Shown here piece after piece: positions 1-6,486 of a stretch of DNA of 11,607 nt. The notes below the pieces were generated by a model. That model was not told the DNA's origin, searched no databases, and worked only from the letters and a program-made list of their open reading frames with translations. The DNA comes from JANRKH01 sp033761815. GTDB taxonomy: Bacteria; Pseudomonadota; Alphaproteobacteria; Rickettsiales; Rickettsiaceae. How positions within the stretch are numbered: the first letter of the stretch is position 1; each line of letters starts with the position of its first letter. A program made the translations under genes and the position numbers. Location of the stretch: NCBI GenBank assembly GCA_033761815.1, contig JANRMF010000052.1, positions 1 to 11,607 on the forward strand. Reading direction: 5' to 3'.

Positions 1-1
1 G

Positions 2-154
2 CATATGGATCGCATCCTAGTCTTTGACAAAGGCAAGATCAACGAGGATGGCACCCACAGCCAGCTTCTTGCCAAAAATGGGCTTTATAAAACCCTATGG
101 GATGCACAAGTTGGTGGCTTTTTGGGTGATGAAAAAACGGAGGATGAAGCATGA
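2..154 (+). CDS. ABC transporter ATP-binding protein, C-terminal end (partial)
   Basis: Only the last 50 residues are inside the window; the gene begins upstream. The frame starts HMDRILVFDKGKI, followed by EDGTHSQLLAKNGLYKTL. This matches the segment after the H-loop of ABC exporter nucleotide-binding domains (the 'D-R-I-x-V-x-x-x-G-x-I ... E-x-G-T-H-x-x-L' pattern), in which the ATPase domain ends shortly before the C-terminus. The family exports lipids, drugs or peptides across the inner membrane. The substrate cannot be judged because the Walker motifs and membrane domain are missing. Its TGA overlaps the ATG of the next gene (ATGA, 151-154), so RhuM is probably translated by coupling. 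A diverged second copy of bases 65-127 occurs at 1242-1304, beyond RhuM, so this gene's 3' end may have been exchanged when RhuM arrived. Confidence 0.85.
   Translation, partial: HMDRILVFDKGKINEDGTHSQLLAKNGLYKTLWDAQVGGFLGDEKTEDEA
65..127 (+). repeat. ABC-tail direct repeat, copy 1 (upstream of RhuM)
   Basis: This 63-base stretch at the 3' end of the ABC transporter gene is repeated in the same orientation at 1242-1304. By my count 48 of 63 bases agree, and 18 of 21 encoded residues agree (LLAKNGLYKTLWDAQVGGFLG here). The longest identical run is 11 bases, GCACAAGTTGG, at 104-114 and 1281-1291. Most differences are at synonymous positions. Confidence 0.85.
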
Positions 155-1200
155 GCAAGAAAAACAGCCAGGTATTTCCACCTAATGAAATTATATTTTA
201 TGAAACAGAAGATGGTAAAATCTCCATAGCCGTCAGATTTGAAAACGAGAATGTTTGGCTGACGCAGAAAGATATGGCGCAAGTTTTCGGCTGCTCGGTT
301 GACAATATATCTTTGCATCTAAAAAACATCTATGCTACGGGCGAATTGAATGAAAAAGCAACTACCGAGGAATCCTCGGTAGTTAGGCAGGAGGGCAAGC
401 GCTCTGTAAAGCGTATGGTATTGTTCTATAACCTAGAAGCAGTTATTGCAGTTGGTTATAGGGTCAATTCAGAGCGCGGTATTGCTTTTCGTACCTGGGC
501 TACAGATAAGTTAAAAAGTTATATATTCAAAGGTTTCACGATAGATTCTGAGAGGTTTAAAAAAGGCTCAAAATTCGATGTCAGGTTCTTTGACGAGCTC
601 TTGGAAGAAATTCGTGAGATTAGAGCTAGTGAGCGTATGGCTTATCAAAAAATCACAGATATTTATGCAACATCTGTGGATTACTCAGGTAGCTCAAATG
701 ATACGCAAAAGTTTTTTGCTAGAGTACAAAATAAGCTGCACTTTGCAATAACAGGAAATACAGCAGCAGAAATTATCGCAGATCGCGCCTCTGCATCTAA
801 ACCTAATATGGGCTTGACTGGTTGGCGTAAAGCGCCAGATGGAAAAATTTTCCTATCAGGTGTAAGAATTGCTAAAAATTATTTAAGCAAAGATGAGATA
901 TCCCAGCTTAACCGAATTGTTAATATGTATATTGATTATGCTGAATTTCAAGCAGCAAGAGGAAAAGTAATGCTCATGAAAGATTGGGCAGAAAAACTAG
1001 ATGTTTTTTTAAAATATAACGAACAAGAAATATTAGTTAGTTTAGGCAAGGTATCTCATGAAGTGGCTGTAGCTCTTGCAGAAGAGGAGTATGATAAATT
1101 TCGTGCCATTCAAGACCAAACTTATAAATCTGATTTTGACAAGCTATGCGAAGCTAGCAAATCTTTAAATTCTGATGAAAATGATAATCAACCTAATTAA
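151..1200 (+). CDS. RhuM family protein (virulence RhuM-like)
   Basis: A 349-residue protein, full length for the RhuM family. The N-terminal half contains VWLTQKDMAQVFGCSVDNIS (about residues 35-54), a helix-turn-helix-like segment, then FYNLEAVIAVGYRVNSERG (about 92-110) and AFRTWATDKLKSYIFKGF, the most recognisable RhuM signature. Residues 280-349 are helical and charged, with no obvious catalytic motif. RhuM proteins were named from a Salmonella pathogenicity island and are common on phages, islands and in symbionts; their biochemical role is unsettled, and DNA binding is plausible from the N-terminus. The start is supported by GGAGG at 139-143, 7 bases before the ATG, and by the ATGA overlap with the ABC gene. 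The gene looks intact. It is flanked by two diverged copies of the ABC transporter tail, which suggests acquisition. Confidence 0.88.
   Translation: MSKKNSQVFPPNEIIFYETEDGKISIAVRFENENVWLTQKDMAQVFGCSVDNISLHLKNIYATGELNEKATTEESSVVRQEGKRSVKRMVLFYNLEAVIAVGYRVNSERGIAFRTWATDKLKSYIFKGFTIDSERFKKGSKFDVRFFDELLEEIREIRASERMAYQKITDIYATSVDYSGSSNDTQKFFARVQNKLHFAITGNTAAEIIADRASASKPNMGLTGWRKAPDGKIFLSGVRIAKNYLSKDEISQLNRIVNMYIDYAEFQAARGKVMLMKDWAEKLDVFLKYNEQEILVSLGKVSHEVAVALAEEEYDKFRAIQDQTYKSDFDKLCEASKSLNSDENDNQPN
361..383. repeat. Perfect 23-bp palindrome inside the RhuM gene
   Basis: Bases 361-371 (ACTACCGAGGA) are the exact reverse complement of 373-383, with one central base. In mRNA this gives a 10-bp GC-rich stem closed by a three-base AAT loop. 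It encodes the stretch around residues 71-78 (TTEESSVV), where the reading frame stays open, so it does not disrupt the protein. Confidence 0.8.
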
Positions 1201-1211
1201 TGGAGTAATAT

Positions 1212-1370
1212 ATGGATTATACACAAATTTCAAACAGTGCACTTCCTGCCAAGAATGGATTATACAGAACTCTGCAGGACGCACAAGTTGGCGGTTTTTT
1301 GGGGTGCATTACGGAACATTATATGTCCCTTTGGTATCGAAATATGAAACCTAGAGGACATGATGTGTAG
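1212..1370 (+). pseudogene. Relic of an ABC transporter 3' end downstream of RhuM
   Basis: An open frame of 52 codons with ATG at 1212, preceded by GGAG at 1202-1205. Residues 11-31 read LPAKNGLYRTLQDAQVGGFLG, which repeats the tail of the ABC transporter at the left edge of the window (18 of 21 residues). Before this segment the sequence (MDYTQISNSA) is unrelated to an ABC protein, and after it (CITEHYMSLWY and on) it is also unrecognised. It is therefore a displaced gene end rather than a functional gene, although the start context would allow a short peptide. Divergence at mainly synonymous positions indicates that both copies evolved under protein-level selection before being brought together, as in an incoming segment carrying its own version of the gene end. 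The 109 bases to the next gene hold a promoter and repeated motifs. Confidence 0.7.
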
Positions 1371-1379
1371 TATCATCGA

Positions 1380-1465
1380 ATCTCAAGAAGATAAAAACTT
1401 CATCTTGAGCATTTATTATTGACTTAATATCATGCTCGAGATATGATATAGTATATCTTAAGCAT
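1380..1465. promoter_or_regulatory. Operator-like array of an 11-bp motif around the ATPase promoter
   Basis: Three close copies of ATCTYRAGCAT occur: 1402-1412 (ATCTTGAGCAT, + strand), 1432-1442 (ATCTCGAGCAT, - strand) and 1455-1465 (ATCTTAAGCAT, + strand). A weaker fourth copy is at 1380-1390 (8 of 11). The second and third form an inverted repeat with 13-base arms (1432-1444 and 1453-1465, 11 of 13 pairs) and an 8-base centre that covers most of the -10 box. The first and second bracket the -35 box. Centre-to-centre distances are about 22, 30 and 23 bases, close to whole helical turns. This layout fits binding by a dimeric repressor; the regulator is not identified. Confidence 0.55.
1419..1447 (+). 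promoter_or_regulatory. Sigma-70-type promoter for the ATPase gene
   Basis: TTGACT (1419-1424, 5 of 6 to consensus) and TATGAT (1442-1447, 5 of 6) are separated by exactly 17 bases. Transcription would start near 1454, about 26 bases before the ATG at 1480. The ribosome site is AGAGG (1470-1474). The promoter lies inside the repeated ATCTYRAGCAT motifs. Confidence 0.6.
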
Positions 1466-1479
1466 AAGTAGAGGTCTCC

Positions 1480-2919
1480 ATGTCCAATTCAGTATTTATT
1501 GGCCGAAAAGCCGAGCTAGAGCGACTAAAAGCTTTATATAAAAAGAAAAACTCCAGCCTTATCGTTGTTAAAGGGCGCAGAAGAATTGGAAAAAGCAGGC
1601 TTATAGGAGAATTTGCCAAAATATCTAGTGCTCAAACATTTTGGAGTTTCGCAGGTCTTGCCCCAGAAGATGGCATCTCCGCCGGGCAACAAAGGGATAA
1701 TTTTGCACGGCAACTCGCATTGATGCTCAAAATCCCGCCCATGACTTTCTTGGATTGGAGCGATGCCTTTGAGCATTTGAGCCTACATATCAAGCCAGGA
1801 GACATCATCCTGCTTGATGAAATTTCATGGATGGGATCAAAAGACCCTAGCTTTATCCCTAAACTCAAGGCGTGGTGGGATAAGCAAACGATGCATGTAT
1901 TGCTTGTGTTTTGCGGATCAGTATCAACCTGGATTTAAGAAAATATCCTAAAGAGCACAGCATTCTTTGGGAGCATCAATTTAACAATCAGCTTAGAACC
2001 ACTATCCATTCCTGAAAGCGCAGAGTTCTTAAGGGCGCTCGGCATGCAGCTTTCTCATTATGATATGTACAAACTACTCAGCATTGTTGGAGGTGTCCCA
2101 TGGTATTTGGAGCAATTTAGCCCTGGTATGACGGCTGATGATAACATAAAACAGCTAGCCTTTGAAAAAACCGGATTACTCGTAACGGAATTTGATCGCA
2201 TTTTTCATGATCTCTTTAATGGTAAGGGTGCCACGTATAAGAAAATCCTAGATAGTCTTAAAGACGGTGCCAGAACTTTATCAGAAATAAGGCAGAGCAT
2301 AGAATTTACTCACAGCGGTACGTTAAGTGGGATGATGGATCATCTCATTGTGGCAGGCTTTGTGATTAAGCAATCCTTGTGGTCATTTAAAACGGCTCAG
2401 CCTCTAAAGCAAAGCTTATATAGAATCTCAGACCCATATATGAGGTTTTATCTCAAAGTCATAGAGCCAAATCTGGGCGCTATTGCTGATGGTGGATTTG
2501 ATCAAGTGCCACTCTCTACCATGCCCGGGTTTGAGACACATATGGGCTTGCAACTTGAGGCATTGCTTTTACAAAACCGTCCACTGTTGCTTGAAAAATT
2601 AGGCATTTCACCTGTTGATATTGTGCGCCAGGGGCCTTATAGGCAGACGAAAACGACCACTCAACAAGGTTGTCAAATTGATTATCTAGTGCAAACCAAA
2701 ACGAACAGCTTGTTTATTTGTGAATTCAAATTCAAAAGGCGCGAAATTAGCAGTGATATCATTACCGAAATGCAGGAAAAGTTATTAAGGTTAAAGACAC
2801 CTAAGGGATTTGCAAAAGTAGCGGTACTGTTTCATTTAAGCGGCGTTGCCTCTAGCGTTTCCACAAATCCTTACTTTTATCGTATTGTCGATATTGTAGA
2901 CTTTTTGGAAAATAATTAG
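1480..2919 (+). pseudogene. AAA ATPase with C-terminal nuclease-like domain (archaeal ATPase/DUF234 type), broken by one in-frame stop
   Basis: Read through one stop, this frame gives 479 codons. Residues 1-152 carry a Walker A (GRRRIGKSR, about 32-40), Walker B (IILLDEISWMG, D113-E114) and a sensor-like FCGSVS (144-149). TAA at 1936-1938 ends the first part. The same frame continues at once with ENILKSTAFFG, which extends the family sequence without gap or shift, so one G-to-T change (GAA to TAA) explains it. The second part has a winged-helix-like region (about codons 245-300) and a PD-(D/E)xK-like pattern near the end: D401 in QIDYLV, then E415 and K417 in CEFKF. Such proteins are standalone ATPases of unclear role, common on mobile and archaeal/symbiont DNA. 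A C-terminal fragment could restart at ATG 2044 (AAGGG at 2031-2035), but it would lack the ATPase site. Confidence 0.85.
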
Positions 2920-2929
2920 GTCCTTACTT

Positions 2930-3412
2930 ATGAAATTAACTTGGATCACTGATGTTCATCTTAACTTCTTGGAAAAAGACGAGAGGATAGACTTTTACCA
3001 CACGCTTATTACAACTGATAGCGATGGCATTATGATTAGCGGTGATATAGCAGAAGCCACATCTATAGAACCCATTTTGAAAGAAATGGCTACCATACAA
3101 AAGCCAATTTATTTTGTTCTTGGAAACCATGATTATTATCGTGGGGGTATAAATGATTTACGTAATAAAATGACTTCCATGACAAAAGATGAGCCATTCT
3201 TATTCTGGCTGCCAGCCTCAGGGCCACAAAAGCTAAACAACGATGTTGTGTTACTCGGGTACGATTGTTTTGCTGATGGCCGTTATGGTGACTCTGCGAA
3301 CAGCCGAGTCGTTTTAAATGATAGCCGAATGATTGTTGATTTATTCCAATGCAGCGCCTTGAGAAATATGATGAATTATTGGTATCCACTCATCCGAAGA
3401 GAGAAACCCTAG
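2930..3412 (+). pseudogene. Metallophosphoesterase, N-terminal half only (fused out of frame to a phosphotransferase)
   Basis: A 160-residue frame starting 10 bases after the ATPase gene, probably co-transcribed with it. It shows the first calcineurin-like metal-binding blocks: D8-x-H10 (ITDVH), G38-D39 (SGDI) and G65-N66-H67-D68 (GNHDYY). Family members are usually around 250 residues or more and need further histidines (a 'T/G-H-x-P' block and a 'G-H-x-H' block) near the C-terminus; these are absent. Recognisable sequence runs to about residue 140 (SRMIVDLFQ). The last 20 residues are an out-of-frame reading of the following phosphotransferase coding sequence. A deletion around 3340-3350 that removed the end of this gene and the start of the next is the simplest explanation. 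The product would lack part of its metal site and is probably inactive. Confidence 0.75.
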
Positions 3413-4107
3413 AAGAGCGCATCAAATGGAATGAAGAAGATTTGATCCCTAAATTAGAGCTTGTTTGTAATCGCTTTGATATTTCGTTTACAAATGAAAT
3501 AAAACAAGAGGCCATAGATGTTATTAAAATGAGCTTAAGCCCAGGAGATTTTTATGTGCTAACCCATGGCGATATTTGCCCTGATAACGTATTCGACCAT
3601 GAAGATAAAGACGAACTTCAGCTGATTGATTTTGAGTGGGTCAGGCCCGGAAGTAGTTTACTAGATGCAACTTATTTTAGGATGAACTTCCCCACCTGCT
3701 GGTGCGCCAAAGTTTTGCCTGAAGAAGTGATAGTAAAGCTAGAAGCATTATATAGGCAAACAATTGCAAGCAAAATTGAGGCTAGCCTTGACGACAGCAA
3801 ATATAATAAAAACTATGTCGCGGCCTGTGGGTTTTGGCTACTCAGCTCCATGCCATTTGGCTTGCGCATCATGGATAAAGATGAGTGCTGGTCATCCGGC
3901 CCTGTATCTGCTGATTCATTATGGAAGCCAGAAGCTAACTTGGCTAGGCCACGGTTTATCTCAAGGTTGCAAGCATTTATAAAGGTATCAAAAGCCCATA
4001 ATATGCTTCCGCATTTACGTCAGTCAGCTGAGCAAATGCTAGCTCATGCTTATGAAAAATGGGATGACGTCAGACCGCTTGATTTATATCCGGCGTTTCA
4101 AAACTAA
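3349..4107 (+). pseudogene. APH-type phosphotransferase, C-terminal lobe only (5' end lost)
   Basis: A 252-codon frame with the hallmark of aminoglycoside/choline-type phosphotransferases: LTHGDICPDN (about 71-80; catalytic D75, Asn80) followed by IDFEW (D94, metal-binding). The sequence after it (SLLDATYF) also fits the family. The N-terminal ATP-binding lobe of about 100 residues, with its lysine and nucleotide-binding loop, is missing. In this frame a TGA at 3337-3339 stands just upstream of the first ATG (3349), and that ATG has no visible ribosome site. It overlaps the metallophosphoesterase remnant in another frame, so the two were joined by a deletion. Its natural substrate is unknown, since many members act on small metabolites rather than antibiotics. 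The stop codon shares two bases with the stop of the convergent serine hydrolase gene. Confidence 0.72.
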
Positions 4108-5384
4108 AACTCTAAGCGGGATGTGTTGTGCCCAACTAAACCTTGATGATCTGGATCATAAGGCGTTAAGGCAAACGGGCCATATCCCGCTGCTTCAGCC
4201 TCAGGGTAAGCTTCGTTATAGCTTGCCGCAAACTTCAGAGACTCATTTTCTTCTATAAGTTTTTGAGTCCAAGACCAGGTTAGCTTTTCTTGATGCATGT
4301 TCAGTGATGTCAATTCTTCAGGCTCTGATATCCAAGAAATCAAGCTTTCCATCAGATTGTTGCTGTCTAGCTTATTGTTGCTCAAAATGATTACAAGCGT
4401 ATCGCTTTTAGGCGCATACCCAAAGAAGCTACTAAAGCTATCAAGATCACCTTGATGTCCTATAAAATCACCTAAATGGGTGGAGACTTGAGTGTTAAGG
4501 CCAAGGTTTATTATATCGCCATCTGAATCTGTACCGTAATTTTCAAGCATTGCATCTCTAATAACTTTCGGTGATGACTTAAATAAGTAAGTACCCCATT
4601 TGATCAAATCATCTCTGGTAGAAATGACGCTTCCGGCACCTACCGCATTTGACATATCAAGGAAAACTTTTTCATTAAGATTAGGAGCAAGATTCTTGCA
4701 GCAAGTGGATGATTTAAGTACAAAATAATTTTTAGAAACTGGACAAAAGGATGAAGTCATACCTGCAGGCAATTTAATGAATCGATCAAATACATGATCC
4801 AAAGTATCCCTGTTTGTTTCTTCAATCAGCTTCCCAACTAGCAAATAATTTGAGTTTGAATAGAGATGCTTTTTGCTCGCATCAAACGAAATTGACCTAA
4901 GTAATTCAATTGCACTGATTGGTTTATTCAGGCTTTCCGGTACAGTCAGTCCATCACCGTAACTATCCAAATAATCGCTAAGACCAGATCTGTGGGTTAG
5001 TAAATCAAGTAAACTGACCTCAGATATCCAATCCTTGCCTATGGCTCCCAGCAAAGCAGAGTCTGGAAACAAAACATTTAATTTTTGCCCTAGCAACTCC
5101 TTGAGCGGCCTAGTTGGATATTTCTCATGCAAGGTGGCAAGCATCATATATGCCGTCATATGTTTAGACGCTGAACCTATGTAAAATTGTGTATCATCAT
5201 TTACTTGCTTGGATGAAGTTTTGAAAACTTTGTCACCACGAACGATTGCTACTGTAGAGCTTGCCGTTGATTGATGCGTGATTTTTTCTAAATTATCTTG
5301 GAACTGTTTCATAGAATCTGATGCATATGTGCTGCTGCCAAAAAGTGTAATGACAATAGTTATTAATGATAAAAATTTAAGCAT
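4104..5384 (-). CDS. Exported serine hydrolase, beta-lactamase/D-alanyl-D-alanine carboxypeptidase fold
   Basis: A 426-residue protein with an N-terminal signal peptide (MLKFLSLITIVITLFGSSTYA, likely cut near residue 21), so it acts in the periplasm or is secreted. The serine beta-lactamase-like motifs are all present: S71-x-x-K74 (SASK), Y175-S-N177 and H310-Q-G312 in the place of KTG. That set is typical of class C beta-lactamase-related esterases and peptidases; true cephalosporin hydrolysis cannot be inferred. The C-terminal 70 residues are less conserved. The gene is last in a five-gene - strand run, 21 bases after the GNAT stop, but it also has its own TATAAT. Its stop (TAG, 4106-4104) overlaps the stop of the convergent phosphotransferase remnant, leaving no room for a terminator. 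Confidence 0.85.
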   Translation of the reverse strand: MLKFLSLITIVITLFGSSTYASDSMKQFQDNLEKITHQSTASSTVAIVRGDKVFKTSSKQVNDDTQFYIGSASKHMTAYMMLATLHEKYPTRPLKELLGQKLNVLFPDSALLGAIGKDWISEVSLLDLLTHRSGLSDYLDSYGDGLTVPESLNKPISAIELLRSISFDASKKHLYSNSNYLLVGKLIEETNRDTLDHVFDRFIKLPAGMTSSFCPVSKNYFVLKSSTCCKNLAPNLNEKVFLDMSNAVGAGSVISTRDDLIKWGTYLFKSSPKVIRDAMLENYGTDSDGDIINLGLNTQVSTHLGDFIGHQGDLDSFSSFFGYAPKSDTLVIILSNNKLDSNNLMESLISWISEPEELTSLNMHQEKLTWSWTQKLIEENESLKFAASYNEAYPEAEAAGYGPFALTPYDPDHQGLVGHNTSRLEF

Positions 5385-5389
5385 TTTGC

Positions 5390-5418
5390 ATTATACCATA
5401 AATTATTAACTTTTTCCA
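5390..5418 (-). promoter_or_regulatory. Possible internal promoter for the serine hydrolase, giving a leaderless transcript
   Basis: On the - strand a perfect TATAAT (5395-5390) lies only 5 bases before the ATG at 5384, with TGGAAA (5418-5413; 4 of 6) 17 bases upstream as a possible -35. The expected transcription start would fall at or next to the ATG, and no ribosome-binding sequence lies between. Transcription from here would give a leaderless mRNA; read-through from the operon would use the same ATG. Confidence 0.4.
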
Positions 5419-5828
5419 TATAATATGTAAGACTCATCTACGTCTTCATGAATAGATACTTGATGCCAGCCATATTTTTCATAAAAAGAAAAAGATTTTG
5501 GGTTATCCATTGCAGCTTTTAATGTCATGGGTCTGGCCAAATTTTCTTCTGCAACTTGTAACAATTGCTTTCCAATTCCTTTGCCTTGAGATTTTGGGTG
5601 CACAAATAAATTATGTATAAAGTTATCAGGAACATAAATGGAAACAAATCCAACAATGAATCCAGCTTCTTCAGCAACCCATACTTCATCTTCCTGTGTA
5701 GATTTTACATAGTCGCCAATTTTAAATTCCTCAGCTGGCCTTAATACAAAAGTGTGCTGACGAGTGAGTTGGAAAAGCTCCTCTAGTGCGTCAATATCTT
5801 TTATGTTTGGCTTTCTAAGGTTTATCAT
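5406..5828 (-). CDS. GNAT family N-acetyltransferase
   Basis: A 140-residue single-domain GNAT enzyme that transfers acetyl from acetyl-CoA to an amine; the substrate cannot be told. It shows beta strand 4 and motif A, IHNLFVHPKSQGKGIGKQLL (about 71-90), with the pyrophosphate-binding loop Q81-G-K-G-I-G86. FYEKYGW (115-121) and a closing strand near ESYILY (132-137) follow. The length is normal for the family. The start is supported by AGAAGG 7 bases upstream, which falls inside the end of the preceding gene, and by an ATGA overlap with that gene's stop (5825-5828), so translation is probably coupled. It looks intact. A 21-base gap separates it from the serine hydrolase. Confidence 0.87.
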   Translation of the reverse strand: MINLRKPNIKDIDALEELFQLTRQHTFVLRPAEEFKIGDYVKSTQEDEVWVAEEAGFIVGFVSIYVPDNFIHNLFVHPKSQGKGIGKQLLQVAEENLARPMTLKAAMDNPKSFSFYEKYGWHQVSIHEDVDESYILYGKS

Positions 5829-6427
5829 CCCAAAACCTTCTTCATATAATATCTCTTATGGCCTTTAGGGCAGTCATCTAAAACACCAAATATCTCATAG
5901 CCATGTTTGAGGTAAAACTCTTTCGCCTGGAAATCAAAGGTATCTAGATGAGCCAAATTAGCACCGTGCTCTTTTGCAATTTCCTCAACCTTTTTTAATA
6001 ATACGCTTCCTAAATCCTGTCCACGGTATTTTTCATCAACAAACAGATGGTCGACATGCATGATGCTTTTTAGAAAATATAGATTTGCATGAATCCCACC
6101 TATTATTACTCCATTATCTTGGAGATTATAATTAATAGGCTGCGATGATTCCTGATCGTTTCTAATATTAAGAACTGCCCTATTAAAATCGCCTAATTTT
6201 TTTAATACTTCTGATTTTTGAGCATCATCACTTACTGACAGCGTTATATTTTTGCTAATCATTTCGCTTGATGATCCATCTCCTACGAACTCAAACCTTT
6301 TCAGAATCTTGCCGTTAACTTCAATATCTTCTAAGAACATTTTTATAGGCCGCACCCATATCCCGAAGTCACCGTAAAGCGCTTTATAAATCACCATATC
6401 TTCAAGGGTTTCGCAAGTGAGGTACAT
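5825..6427 (-). CDS. DUF1653-GNAT fusion protein, 5' end lost to a frameshift
   Basis: A 200-residue frame. Residues 6-48 (ETLEDMVIYKALYGDFGIWV, then RPIKMF and KRFEFVG) are the body of a DUF1653 domain. Residues 105-200 form a GNAT acetyltransferase domain with R135-G-Q-D-L-G140 as the acetyl-CoA loop, then FYLKHGY (171-177) and a final YYMKK strand. About 55 weakly conserved residues link the two. The first third of DUF1653 is missing here but is present in another frame just upstream (6486-6391), so the gene has suffered a small indel near 6420-6430. The ATG at 6427 has GAGG four bases before it, so a shortened protein with a whole GNAT domain could still be made. Its stop overlaps the start of the next GNAT gene (ATGA). 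I infer the GNAT half may stay active while DUF1653 is impaired. Confidence 0.75.
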   Translation of the reverse strand: MYLTCETLEDMVIYKALYGDFGIWVRPIKMFLEDIEVNGKILKRFEFVGDGSSSEMISKNITLSVSDDAQKSEVLKKLGDFNRAVLNIRNDQESSQPINYNLQDNGVIIGGIHANLYFLKSIMHVDHLFVDEKYRGQDLGSVLLKKVEEIAKEHGANLAHLDTFDFQAKEFYLKHGYEIFGVLDDCPKGHKRYYMKKVLG

Positions 6428-6486
6428 GTTACCTCATATAAATGACCTTCGTAATGGCGGTATTTTCCCTTTTGGATTGCGCTCAT
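6391..6486 (-). pseudogene. Displaced 5' end of the DUF1653-GNAT gene
   Basis: A 31-codon frame with ATG at 6486-6484 overlapping the Nudix stop (ATGA at 6483-6486) and AGGCGG about 7 bases upstream. It reads MSAIQKGKYRHYEGHLYEV, and K-Y-R-H-Y-x-G-x-x-Y-E-V is the usual beginning of a DUF1653 domain. After the V the frame drifts (TCTSLAKPLKIW) and stops at 6393-6391. The rest of the domain resumes in the frame of the next entry at ETLEDMV. Only 17 bases lie between the two conserved pieces, so a deletion of 1 or 4 bases relative to an intact gene is implied. Confidence 0.75.
6419..6435. repeat. Small inverted repeat at the DUF1653 frameshift and internal start
   Basis: On the - strand GAGGTA, a five-base loop ACATG, and TACCTC form a 6-bp stem. 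The left arm supplies the GAGG ribosome site and the loop holds the ATG at 6427. The structure could mask or expose the internal start depending on translation of the upstream short frame. Confidence 0.5.

Noticed and set aside
1391..1409. CTCAAG...CTTGAG stem at 1382-1409 as a terminator after RhuM
   Set aside because: The following sequence is not a clean T run, and both arms coincide with the repeated ATCTYRAGCAT motif, which explains the symmetry better.
1534..1868. Opposite-strand frames over the ATPase and phosphoesterase genes (1534-1776, 1632-1868, 2936-3389)
   Set aside because: They lie antisense to clearly homologous coding sequence, show no domain and have no start signals.
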